Notes under the pieces: generated by a model
Seen by the model: the letters and a program-made list of their open reading frames with translations, nothing else
Told to the model about the DNA's origin: nothing
The model's database searches: none
Shown here: in pieces, positions 26,199 through 34,365 of the stretch
Numbering within the stretch: the stretch's first letter is position 1
Layout: the number at the start of each line of letters is the position of its first letter
NCBI RefSeq assembly: GCF_002933855.1
Contig: NZ_BFAQ01000034.1
Location: forward strand, 109,918 to 173,917
Source: Vibrio penaeicida
GTDB taxonomy: Bacteria; Pseudomonadota; Gammaproteobacteria; Enterobacterales; Vibrionaceae
Length of the DNA stretch: 64,000 nt
Direction: 5' to 3'
Made by a program: the position numbers and the translations under genes

Positions 26199-27116
26199 AT
26201 GTCGTTACTCCTCATTATCGAGCAATTGTTAAACGGGATACAGCTCGGTGTCATGCTGTTTCTTGTCTCGTCGGGGCTGACCTTAGTGTTTGGCGTGATG
26301 GGGCTCATTAACTTGGCGCACGGTTCCCTTTATATGGTGGGCGCATTCGCTGCGGCTTATGTAGCAAGCATCACTGGGTCCTTTCTTGCTGGCATAGCAG
26401 CCAGTGTGATTGTTTCTGGGCTTGTTGGGGTTTTGGTGGAATTTACCGTCATGCGAAAACTGTATGCGCGCGACCACCTAGATCAAGTGCTGGCCACGTT
26501 TGCCCTCATCCTCATTTTCTCTGAAGGAACAAGGCTGATATTTGGGTCATTCCCCCTGTATCTATCGATACCCGATTATCTGTCGGGTCCGGTGACGCTT
26601 CCTGGAGGGATTAACTACTCGCTCTATCGTTTGGTGCTGATTGTTATAGGGTTGTGCATTGCCATTGGTATGCACCTTTTGATCAGTAAAACCAAGCTGG
26701 GTATCCAGATTCGAGCTGGGGAAAGTGATAGGGAAATGATCGCGTCTTTAGGGGTGAATATTTCCAAATTATACACCGTGATATTTGCTATTGGTGCCGC
26801 ATTAGCTGGGCTTTCGGGTGCGCTAGTTGGGGCGATACAGTCTGTGCAAGTTGGCATGGGTGAACCTGTTTTGATTACCGCTTTTGTGGTCGTAGTGATT
26901 GGTGGGATCGGTTCAATAAAAGGGACGTTCTATGCCGCTATTTTAGTCGGTTTAGTGGATACCCTTGGGGGGTATTTACTGCCCATTATGTTCATCTCGC
27001 TTTTTGGTACACAAGCGCATGAAACGGGTGCCACCATCGCTTCGATGCTGGTGTATATCTTAATGGCTTTGGTATTGCTGTTTAAACCAACCGGTCTTTA
27101 TGGAGCATCGCAATGA
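26199..27116 (+). CDS. ABC transporter permease, LivH family
   Basis: 305 residues from ATG 26199. A multi-helix inner-membrane permease with the LivH hallmarks GLTLVFGVMGLINLAHGSLY near the N-terminus and AFVVVVIGGIGSIKGTFYAA towards the C-terminus. It pairs with the LivM-type permease downstream; the stop of this gene and the start of the next overlap as ATGA (27113-27116). Confidence 0.93.
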   Translation: MSLLLIIEQLLNGIQLGVMLFLVSSGLTLVFGVMGLINLAHGSLYMVGAFAAAYVASITGSFLAGIAASVIVSGLVGVLVEFTVMRKLYARDHLDQVLATFALILIFSEGTRLIFGSFPLYLSIPDYLSGPVTLPGGINYSLYRLVLIVIGLCIAIGMHLLISKTKLGIQIRAGESDREMIASLGVNISKLYTVIFAIGAALAGLSGALVGAIQSVQVGMGEPVLITAFVVVVIGGIGSIKGTFYAAILVGLVDTLGGYLLPIMFISLFGTQAHETGATIASMLVYILMALVLLFKPTGLYGASQ

Positions 27117-28129
27117 TACGTTCTAATCCGTTTACATTGGTTAGCCCATTGTCTTCAACTTCTTTGAATGCACTGCTCTACCTGAGCCTTATTTGCATTG
27201 CTATTGTCGCGCATTGGGTGGGGGAAGTGTTTCTTATCACGCTGTCTACGCGAGTAGTTATCTTTGCGTTAGCAGGCATTGGTTTAAATATCGCTTTAGG
27301 GTATGGCGGGTTAGTCAGCCTTGGTCATGCGGCTTTCTTTGGGCTGGGCGGATATTCCATGGGTATTCTTGCCAGTCACGCACAAGACTATTTGCCGTTG
27401 TATGAAGGGGTGATAACCGTCTCAGGCACGCAGTCTATGCCGATTATCTGGCTTGTTGCTCTGATAAGCAGTGGGATTGCGGCGTTCGTGATTGGGCTGT
27501 TGTCTCTTAGAACCTCGGGCGTTTACTTCATTATGGTGACCCTAGCCTTTGGCCAGATGCTTTACCACTTTGCCATCAGTTGGTCTCGCTATGGCGGTGA
27601 AGATGGGCTGGTTATTTATACGAGAAACACCTTCCCTGGGCTGGATACGCTGGATCCTCTGCAATTTTTCCTCATTACTTTTGTCTTGCTTTCGGTCGTG
27701 CTGTATTTCACCGCTCGCCTAAGGTACTCGCCATTTGGCATGGTGTTGAAAGCGGTGCGACAAGCCCCCGGGCGGGTGGAAGCTGTTGGTGTTCACCCCT
27801 TTAAAGTTCGACTTATTGCTTTTGTGATTTCAGGGATGATCACGGGGTTGGCTGGTGCGTTGTATGCCGATTTAAACCGATTCGTGAGCCCTGAGATGTT
27901 CAGCTGGCAGCTGAGTGGTGAAATTATGATTTTCGTCATTTTAGGTGGTGTTGGGCGGTTATTTGGACCCGTCGCCGGAGCCGGAGTATTTGTCTTTTTA
28001 GAATACCTACTTGGTGGCTTAAGCGACTTCTGGCACATCTACTTGGGCGCGATTCTGCTGTTTGTCGTCCTGTTTGCTAAGGGCGGTATTGTGTCGATTC
28101 TGTCTAAGAAGGAGTCGGCTCATGAGTAA
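27113..28129 (+). CDS. ABC transporter permease, LivM family
   Basis: 338 residues, multi-spanning, with the LivM motifs GLNIALGYGGLVSLGHAAFF, FIMVTLAFGQMLYHFAISW and FVILGGVGRLFGPVAGAGVF. It forms the inner-membrane channel with the LivH partner. It overlaps the ATP-binding gene downstream by 8 bases, indicating translational coupling through the whole importer. Confidence 0.93.
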   Translation: MIRSNPFTLVSPLSSTSLNALLYLSLICIAIVAHWVGEVFLITLSTRVVIFALAGIGLNIALGYGGLVSLGHAAFFGLGGYSMGILASHAQDYLPLYEGVITVSGTQSMPIIWLVALISSGIAAFVIGLLSLRTSGVYFIMVTLAFGQMLYHFAISWSRYGGEDGLVIYTRNTFPGLDTLDPLQFFLITFVLLSVVLYFTARLRYSPFGMVLKAVRQAPGRVEAVGVHPFKVRLIAFVISGMITGLAGALYADLNRFVSPEMFSWQLSGEIMIFVILGGVGRLFGPVAGAGVFVFLEYLLGGLSDFWHIYLGAILLFVVLFAKGGIVSILSKKESAHE

Positions 28130-28886
28130 TTCCGTTTTGTCTTTAACAGGACTATCGAAATCATTTGGAGCGCTAAAGGCGACGCAAAACGTGTCTTTAG
28201 ACTTGGCTCCAAATGAGATACACGCCTTGATCGGTCCGAATGGTGCCGGAAAGTCCACTTTGATTAAGCAAATCGCGGGTGAGCTTCAACCCGACGAAGG
28301 GACAATTCATTTTTTAGGGCAGGACATCACCGCATTAGGCGTGGTGGAGAGAGCACGAATGGGGTTAGGAAGAAGCTTTCAAATCTCCTCGATTGTGCCG
28401 GAATTCACGGTGATGGAAAACATCCTGCTTGCTCTGAAAGGGCGTGAACGCGCCTGTTTTCATTTCTTTAAGCATTGGGAATCGGATCTTCACTTGAATG
28501 AACAAGCAGCGGAGTTTGCTGGAAAAACTAAGCTTCAGCAACGCATGTCAGTGCCTGCTGCAGAACTTGCACACGGAGAGCGCCGTCGTTTGGAGCTTTC
28601 AATGGCACTCGCTCTGAAACCCAAAGTGTTTCTGCTTGATGAACCCATGGCAGGCCTAGGGAGTGAGGGCGCATTGGAAATGACGGAATTGCTGTCGGAG
28701 TTGAAATTTGATGCTCCAATTCTACTTGTCGAACACGACATGGACGCCGTTTTCGCGTTAGCAGATTCCATCAGTGTGCTGGTGTATGGCGAGGTCATCG
28801 CAAAAGGCACAGTGGATGAAATTCGATCACACCCTGATGTTCGCCGAGCTTATCTGGGCGAGGAATCTGCAGAGGAAGGAGCATGA
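28122..28886 (+). CDS. ABC transporter ATP-binding protein, LivG family
   Basis: 254 residues from ATG 28122 (ribosome site AAGGAG). Walker A GPNGAGKST, Q-loop GRSFQISSIV, a signature AHGERRRLEL (in place of the classical LSGGQ, as is usual in LivG), Walker B VFLLDEP and switch VEHDMD are present. It energises the importer from the cytoplasmic side. Confidence 0.93.
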   Translation: MSNSVLSLTGLSKSFGALKATQNVSLDLAPNEIHALIGPNGAGKSTLIKQIAGELQPDEGTIHFLGQDITALGVVERARMGLGRSFQISSIVPEFTVMENILLALKGRERACFHFFKHWESDLHLNEQAAEFAGKTKLQQRMSVPAAELAHGERRRLELSMALALKPKVFLLDEPMAGLGSEGALEMTELLSELKFDAPILLVEHDMDAVFALADSISVLVYGEVIAKGTVDEIRSHPDVRRAYLGEESAEEGA

Positions 28887-28887
28887 C

Positions 28888-29577
28888 ATGAATTTACTCA
28901 CAGTCTCTGGATTACAAGCCTCTTATGGTCCGTCCAAAGCTTTGTTTGGTGTCGATTTAACCGTTGATAAAGGAGAAGTCGTCGCATTGATGGGGCGTAA
29001 CGGTATGGGGAAAAGCACAACCGTTAAATCCATTTGCCGAATGCTGACGGATACCCAAGGCGAAATACGCTTTCTCGATCGCTCTTTGCATTCGATGGCG
29101 TCTTTTGAAGCTGTCCGGTTAGGCATTGGATTAGTGCCAGAAGGGCGACGCTGCTTCCCCAGTTTAACGGTGCATGAAAACCTCATTGTTGCTTCCCGCG
29201 CCGGGTATTGGGACTTCAACAAAGTAGGCGAGCTGTTTCCACGCCTTTTAGAGCGAGAGCACCAGCCTTGCAAAACACTGTCGGGTGGGGAGCAGCAAAT
29301 GGTCGCGATAGGCCGAGCGCTAATGACCAACCCAAAATTGTTGATTTTGGATGAGGCAACAGAAGGTCTTGCCCCCATTGTTCGCCAAGAAATATGGGGA
29401 GCGATTAAAGCGCTCAAAGACAAGTCAGACATGGCCATCCTCATCATAGATAAATCGATAAAAGAGCTATCGACCATCACTGATCGTGCCGTGATTTTAG
29501 AGCGAGGAAAGAGCGTGTGGGAAGGTCGTTTAGACATGCTCGATGACGAAACCTTAAATGAACGCTTAGGGGTATAA
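28888..29577 (+). CDS. ABC transporter ATP-binding protein, LivF family
   Basis: 229 residues from ATG 28888 with ribosome site AGGAAGGA. Walker A GRNGMGKST, signature LSGGEQQ and Walker B LLILDEA are intact. After the D-loop the switch region reads IIDKSIKEL, so the usual H/Q-loop residue is replaced by Lys. It starts one base after the LivG stop. Confidence 0.93.
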   Translation: MNLLTVSGLQASYGPSKALFGVDLTVDKGEVVALMGRNGMGKSTTVKSICRMLTDTQGEIRFLDRSLHSMASFEAVRLGIGLVPEGRRCFPSLTVHENLIVASRAGYWDFNKVGELFPRLLEREHQPCKTLSGGEQQMVAIGRALMTNPKLLILDEATEGLAPIVRQEIWGAIKALKDKSDMAILIIDKSIKELSTITDRAVILERGKSVWEGRLDMLDDETLNERLGV

Positions 29578-29579
29578 CG

Positions 29580-29996
29580 ATGACTTATATTGTGAAACAG
29601 AAAGTCCTTTTCAAGCACTGCGATCCCGCTGGCATTGTCTTTTATCCTCGATACTTTGAGATGATCAATGATGTCGTTGAGATGTTTTTCGCTGAAGCGT
29701 TATTGATGCCATTCGAAGAATTGCTCAAAACAGGTGGGCTGCCTACCGCCGAAATCTGTACTCGTTTTCATTCGCCGAGCAGGCACGGAGAATACTTACA
29801 TATTTCTCTAGAACCTAAGCGCCTTGGGCACTCCAGTATGGATGTGGATGTGAAAGCGATTTGCGAAAGTGAAGAGCGATTTTCGTCATCACTCACATTG
29901 GTCAATGTTGATTCAAACGGCAAGTCCTGTGAATGGAGTGGAGCAATACGAGAAAAAATCGTGTCGCTGATGTCGACGGAAATGGAGGAGGCATGA
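29580..29996 (+). CDS. Hotdog-fold aryl-CoA thioesterase (4HBT type)
   Basis: 138 residues. The motif FKHCDPAGIVFYPRYFEM is the 4-hydroxybenzoyl-CoA thioesterase signature, with catalytic Asp15. Placed between the importer and the nitrilase, it most simply releases the free acid (gentisate) from the hydroxylated CoA thioester so that the ring-cleaving dioxygenase can act. The stop overlaps the nitrilase start as ATGA (29993-29996). Confidence 0.88.
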   Translation: MTYIVKQKVLFKHCDPAGIVFYPRYFEMINDVVEMFFAEALLMPFEELLKTGGLPTAEICTRFHSPSRHGEYLHISLEPKRLGHSSMDVDVKAICESEERFSSSLTLVNVDSNGKSCEWSGAIREKIVSLMSTEMEEA

Positions 29997-31012
29997 TGAA
30001 AGAGTTTCCAAAATTTAGAGCCGCTGCTGTGCAAACAAGCCCCGTTTTCCTCGATGCCGAGGGCACGGTAGAAAAAGCTGCTCAGCTGATCGCCGAAGCG
30101 TCAGACAATGGCGCAAAGCTGATCGTGTTTCCCGAGTCCTTTGTACCCGGATACCCATATTGGAATTGGATTACTGATCCGGTTTCGGGCAGTGAGTGGT
30201 TCGAAAAGCTCATCAAAGCGTCCATTTTTGTTCCCGGACCTGAAATCGATGTGGTTTGCGCTGCTGCCGCTGCGGCTAATGCTTACGTGGTGATTGGCGT
30301 CAACGAGCGATCAAAAACATCGCTCGGCACCTTATACAACACATTGGTGTTTATTGACCCTCAAGGTCAGATCATGGGGAAACATCGTAAGCTGGTTCCT
30401 ACATGGGCTGAAAAACTCACTTGGACGGGCGGCGACGGTTCTAGCTTAACGGTTTACGACACCGATATTGGTCCCTTAGGTGGTCTTGCGTGCGGTGAAA
30501 ACACCAATACGTTAGCGCGATACAGTTTATTGGCTCAAGGTGAATTGGTGCATACCGCCAGCTACATTTCGCTTCCGGTCGCCCCCCCTGATTACGACAT
30601 GGCGGAAGCCATCAAGCTCAGAGCGATGTCGCATTCCTTCGAAGGCAAGGTGTTTACCGTTGTTTCTACTTCAACCATCTCAGAAGAAATCATCAATGAG
30701 ATGGAGAAAGTTCGTCCCGATGCTCGCCAGTTAATGGAACGGAAATCCAGCTGTTATTCCGGTGTTATTGGTCCTGATGGCAGGGCGGTAGGCGATGAGT
30801 TGATCGATGAAGAAGGCATTGCGTATGCCGACATCGACCTAGCGCGCTGTATTCAACCCAAGCAAATGCACGACATCGTTGGGCATTACAACCGGTTTGA
30901 CATTTTCCAGCTCACGATCAACCAAGCAAAGCAGCAGCCGATTTTTCAATCTGATATTCAAGAGTTAGCCAAAGATGATCCTACCGAAACATTGACCACT
31001 CAAGGTTCTTAG
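29993..31012 (+). CDS. Nitrilase
   Basis: 339 residues from ATG 29993 (ribosome site GGAGGAG). The Glu-Lys-Cys triad is at E48 (VFPESFVPGYPYW), K133 (HRKLVPTWAEK) and C167 (GGLACGENTN). The sequence GYPYWNW and CGENTN mark it as branch 1 true nitrilase, hydrolysing R-CN to the acid and ammonia, rather than an amidase. In this setting an aromatic nitrile such as a 2-substituted benzonitrile is a plausible substrate, but the specificity cannot be read. Confidence 0.9.
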   Translation: MMKEFPKFRAAAVQTSPVFLDAEGTVEKAAQLIAEASDNGAKLIVFPESFVPGYPYWNWITDPVSGSEWFEKLIKASIFVPGPEIDVVCAAAAAANAYVVIGVNERSKTSLGTLYNTLVFIDPQGQIMGKHRKLVPTWAEKLTWTGGDGSSLTVYDTDIGPLGGLACGENTNTLARYSLLAQGELVHTASYISLPVAPPDYDMAEAIKLRAMSHSFEGKVFTVVSTSTISEEIINEMEKVRPDARQLMERKSSCYSGVIGPDGRAVGDELIDEEGIAYADIDLARCIQPKQMHDIVGHYNRFDIFQLTINQAKQQPIFQSDIQELAKDDPTETLTTQGS

Positions 31013-31050
31013 TTGATACGGGGTAGGACAGAAGATATAGGGTGATAGAT

Positions 31051-32193
31051 ATGAATAACTTTAAAGAAAGCTTAGACAGTAACCAAGATCGAACGGATGA
31101 CCAATTGGGTAGGTCGAGAGTGACAGATAGTGATGCGTTAGAGGCTTACTATTCCGAATTAGATGGGCAGAACACCGGTGCATTTTGGAAAGTCGCCAAC
31201 AATATAGAACCGTGGGAACCCAAAGCGTTATCTGAGCCTGTGGTTTGGAAAAATGAAGAACTGCGAAAACTGGTCTTGAAATCAATTGATTTGGTCAGCC
31301 CAGAAGACGCCGGAAGACGCGTGGTGTACTTGAAAAACCCCAAGCGTACCGAAGTGAGTGCGGCTTGTGGCTGGTTGTTTTCTGGTTTGCAAGTGATGCA
31401 ACCGGGAGAAAGAGCTGGGGCACATAAACACGCGGCATCAGCTTTAAGGTTCATCATGGAAGGAAAAGGGGCCTATACCATTGTTGATGGTCACAAAATA
31501 GACCTTGGGGCGCGTGATTTTGTCATTACACCGAATGGAACATGGCACGAGCATGGTGTTGCTGAAGATGGCGAAACCAGTATGTGGCAAGACGGGTTAG
31601 ATATCCCGCTAACCAATGTGTTGGAATCCAATTTTTATGCCGTTCACCCTGAGGGCTATCAAACAGTTGATCTGCCAAAAAATGACAGCCCACTCACCTA
31701 TGGAGCACCGGGTTTACGACCCGAGTTGGACAAGTGGGATAAACCCTATTCGCCACTCATGAAATATTCATGGGACCAGAGCTATGAAGCGTTACTGAAT
31801 TATTCAAAAGTGACCGATGGCTCACCATACGATGGGGTCATGATGCGTTATATGAACCCTCTAAATGGAGACGATCCGATGCTTACTATGGGAGCAAGCC
31901 TACAACTTTTGCGACCATCGGAGCACACCAAAGCACATCGCCATACAGGCAACATTATTTACCAAGTGGCTAAGGGTTCTGGGTATTCCATCATCAATGG
32001 ACAACGATTCGATTGGAAAGAGAAAGACATTTTCTGTATCCCGACATGGATGTGGCATGAGCACGTCAATACATCGTCTTCTGAAGATGCTTGTCTTTTT
32101 TCTTTCAATGATTTACCGACGATCAGGAAACTAGGGTTTTATGTCGAGCAAGGCTTGGTCGACAACAATGGGCATCAGGTTGTGGTGGCCTAA
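31051..32193 (+). CDS. Gentisate 1,2-dioxygenase-like bicupin protein
   Basis: 380 residues from ATG 31051; a GTG at 31042 in frame is less well placed relative to the ribosome site. Two cupin domains are present. The N-terminal one has metal ligands in GAHKHAASALRFIMEG (H125, H127) and TWHEHG (H166/H168). The C-terminal one has AHRHTGNIIYQV. It is an Fe(II) ring-cleaving dioxygenase that opens gentisate to maleylpyruvate. Salicylate 1,2-dioxygenase and 5-nitrosalicylate dioxygenase are relatives, so a related substrate is possible. Confidence 0.88.
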   Translation: MNNFKESLDSNQDRTDDQLGRSRVTDSDALEAYYSELDGQNTGAFWKVANNIEPWEPKALSEPVVWKNEELRKLVLKSIDLVSPEDAGRRVVYLKNPKRTEVSAACGWLFSGLQVMQPGERAGAHKHAASALRFIMEGKGAYTIVDGHKIDLGARDFVITPNGTWHEHGVAEDGETSMWQDGLDIPLTNVLESNFYAVHPEGYQTVDLPKNDSPLTYGAPGLRPELDKWDKPYSPLMKYSWDQSYEALLNYSKVTDGSPYDGVMMRYMNPLNGDDPMLTMGASLQLLRPSEHTKAHRHTGNIIYQVAKGSGYSIINGQRFDWKEKDIFCIPTWMWHEHVNTSSSEDACLFSFNDLPTIRKLGFYVEQGLVDNNGHQVVVA

Positions 32194-32234
32194 TTTCCGT
32201 TTTTTGTCAGTTCAAATAACTAAAGGATGAGTAA

Positions 32235-33158
32235 ATGAAACTTATAACGTACAGAAATGGGCACCAAGGTGAAGCCCGATTGGGTGTGGTTCTAGATAAC
32301 ATGGTGGTGGATGTCGAAAAGTTGGGAAGCGCAGTCGGTCAAACCTTCCCCAACTCTATGCTTGAATTGATCGACCAAGGCCTAGATGGCTTAGCGGCGA
32401 TAACTCGAGCGTTAGAAGAAACACAGGCAAACCGCCCTAATGGAATAGCCACCGCAGAAGAAAATGTCACGGTATTGGCTCCTATTCCGAAACCAAGAAA
32501 AAACATTTTTGGTATCGGCTTAAATTACGTGGAGCATGTTGCTGAATCGGCAAAGTCGTTGGACACGTCAAAAGATCTACCTGACAAGCCAGTTGTGTTT
32601 TCTAAGCCACCGACCAGCGTGATCGCCACTGGTGAATCTATTCAACATAACGCAGCAATGACTCAGCAATTGGATTGGGAAGTGGAATTAGCGGTCATTA
32701 TCGGTAAGCGCGCCACGCGAATTAAAAAAGAAGATGCCATGGCTCACGTATTTGGTTACACCGTAATCAATGATGTTTCTGCTCGTGATAATCGCAGAGC
32801 TGGTCAATGGATCTTCTCCAAAGGTCAGGATTCTTATGCGCCGATGGGACCGTGTATTGTGACGGCGGATTCAATCGAAGATCCGCATAATCTCGACTTA
32901 TGGCTAACCAAAAACGGCGAGGAAAAGCAGCGTTCGAACACCCAGCATTTGCTGTTTGATATCCCCACGCTCATTGCCGATATCTCAACGGGTATCACCC
33001 TAGAACCTGGGGATATCATCGCAACGGGAACACCTTCAGGAGTAGGGGCTGGTCGTGAACCTCAAGAGTGGATGTGGCCTGGTGACGTAATTGAGTGTGG
33101 TGTCGATGGAATCGGGGTGATTAGAAACCCTGTAGTCAACATTGGGGCGCAGTCATGA
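32235..33158 (+). CDS. Fumarylacetoacetate hydrolase-family protein, probable maleylpyruvate hydrolase
   Basis: 307 residues. FAH fold with IFGIGLNYVEHVAES, the metal-binding Glu pair in QLDWEVELAVIIGK, NDVSARD, FSKGQDSYAPMGP and DIIATGTPSGVGAG. It cleaves C-C bonds of ring-fission products. Because the next gene is a maleate isomerase and there is no glutathione-dependent maleylpyruvate isomerase, direct hydrolysis of maleylpyruvate to maleate plus pyruvate is the best reading. The stop overlaps the next start as ATGA. Confidence 0.87.
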   Translation: MKLITYRNGHQGEARLGVVLDNMVVDVEKLGSAVGQTFPNSMLELIDQGLDGLAAITRALEETQANRPNGIATAEENVTVLAPIPKPRKNIFGIGLNYVEHVAESAKSLDTSKDLPDKPVVFSKPPTSVIATGESIQHNAAMTQQLDWEVELAVIIGKRATRIKKEDAMAHVFGYTVINDVSARDNRRAGQWIFSKGQDSYAPMGPCIVTADSIEDPHNLDLWLTKNGEEKQRSNTQHLLFDIPTLIADISTGITLEPGDIIATGTPSGVGAGREPQEWMWPGDVIECGVDGIGVIRNPVVNIGAQS

Positions 33159-33898
33159 GTCGAACATTCAAAATTGGGCAAATTGTGCCCAGTTCTAACC
33201 TCACGATGGAGCGTGAAATTCCAGCTATGTTGCGAGCAAGGGAAGAGGTGTTTCCTGAGAGGTTTTCGTTTCATTCTAGCCGAATGAGAATGAAGCATGT
33301 CACGCCAGAAGAACTTAAATCCATGGACAGCGACAGCGACCGATGTGCATTAGAGTTGTCGGACGCGGATGTGGATGTTATGGGTTACGCCTGCCTTGTT
33401 GCCATTATGGCGCAAGGCAATGGTTACCATAGGGAAAGCCAGAAAAGGTTGCATGAAGTGACTCAATCTAACGGCTACCCGACACCAGTGGTGAGTTCAG
33501 CAGGTGCGCTGGTGGATTGTTTGAAATTAATGAATGCCAAACGGATTTCGTTGATTACCCCATATATGAAACCGCTCACTCAATTGGTTTGTGATTACAT
33601 CGAGTACGAAGGCATTGAAGTGCACGATTCTGTGTCGCTCGAAATCCCCAGCAATTTAGAAGTTGCAGCCCAAGACCCTATGAATCTGGTCGAGATATAT
33701 AAGCGGTTAGATCTGACGGGCATTGATGTATTGGTTTTGTCTGCTTGCGTTCAAATGCCTTCATTGGCAGCAATACAAGCCGTGGAAGATGAATGTGGGA
33801 TACCTGTCATCTCTGCCGCGGTTGCAACCACGCATCAGATTCTGACTACTCTAGGGTTGGAGGCTAAGGTGCCCAACTGTGGAAAGCTACTGTCTTGA
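33155..33898 (+). CDS. maiA: Maleate cis-trans isomerase (Asp/Glu racemase superfamily)
   Basis: 247 residues. The two catalytic cysteines of the family are at C80 (VMGYACLVAIMAQG) and C198 (LVLSACVQMPSLAA), with IVPSSNLTMEREIP at the N-terminus. It converts maleate to fumarate, feeding the TCA cycle. Arylmalonate decarboxylases share the fold, but the double Cys and YAC/SACVQMPS wording fit maleate isomerase. Last enzyme gene of the operon. Confidence 0.87.
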   Translation: MSRTFKIGQIVPSSNLTMEREIPAMLRAREEVFPERFSFHSSRMRMKHVTPEELKSMDSDSDRCALELSDADVDVMGYACLVAIMAQGNGYHRESQKRLHEVTQSNGYPTPVVSSAGALVDCLKLMNAKRISLITPYMKPLTQLVCDYIEYEGIEVHDSVSLEIPSNLEVAAQDPMNLVEIYKRLDLTGIDVLVLSACVQMPSLAAIQAVEDECGIPVISAAVATTHQILTTLGLEAKVPNCGKLLS

Positions 33899-33915
33899 GT
33901 TTACTTGGGTGTATA
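33893..33915. repeat. Degenerate copy of the dispersed repeat arm over the maiA stop
   Basis: TCTTGAGTTTACTTGGGTGTA resembles the inverse arm TCTTGAGGTCACTTGGGTATA. The maiA stop codon (33896-33898) lies inside it. Confidence 0.45.
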
Positions 33916-33962
33916 CAACATCAAGATGTCGCTACTACGGATAACAGATAGGAGAAAATCCC

Positions 33963-34235
33963 ATGTTAACGTCAATTATTTTTTTCAATGTTGAGCGAGA
34001 TAAAATAAACGCCGTCGCGGAGCAGCTCGCGGGTTTAAAAGAAATGTCGGAAGTCTTTTCTGTAAGTGGTGCTTTTGATTTGATTGCGATTGTTCGAGTA
34101 GATAAAGCAGATGATCTGTCTCGGCTTGTAACAGAAGAGATGATCAAAATAGAAGGCATCACCAAAACCGATACCATGTTGGCCTTCAAAGCGTATTCTC
34201 GGCACGATCTCGAAAGCATGTTCAGTTTTGATTGA
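33963..34235 (+). CDS. Stand-alone Lrp/AsnC ligand-binding (RAM) domain protein
   Basis: 90 residues with a good ribosome site (TAGGAGA). The whole protein is one RAM/ACT-like domain: SIIFFNVERDKINAVAEQL, VFSVSGAFDLIAIVRV, and IEGITKTDTMLAFKAYSR. No DNA-binding helix-turn-helix is present or lost upstream. Such orphan domains form ring oligomers and bind small amino acids or related ligands. It sits at the end of the catabolic operon and may be a metabolite sensor or modifier; its role is not established. Confidence 0.8.
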   Translation: MLTSIIFFNVERDKINAVAEQLAGLKEMSEVFSVSGAFDLIAIVRVDKADDLSRLVTEEMIKIEGITKTDTMLAFKAYSRHDLESMFSFD

Positions 34236-34274
34236 GCTTATGTTAAAGCTTTATCAAAAATATCTGCCGATAAC

Positions 34275-34304
34275 AAAAAAGGTGACCGAGTGGTCACCTT
34301 TTTT
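34275..34304. terminator. Bidirectional terminator between the catabolic island and purN
   Basis: The stem GGTGACC (34281-34287) / GGTCACC (34292-34298) is flanked by AAAAAA and TTTTTT, so it can stop both the island transcript and the convergent purMN transcript. Confidence 0.88.
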
Positions 34305-34365
34305 CTATCAAGTATTTTCGAATAAACACTTTCGAACAAACATTGCCAACAAACATGTTAGCAAT

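Noticed and set aside
28923..29618. 231-codon open frame on the minus strand opposite the LivF gene
   Set aside because: It mirrors a well-supported ATP-binding gene with full Walker motifs; the antisense protein is Ser/Pro-rich with no family features and no ribosome site.
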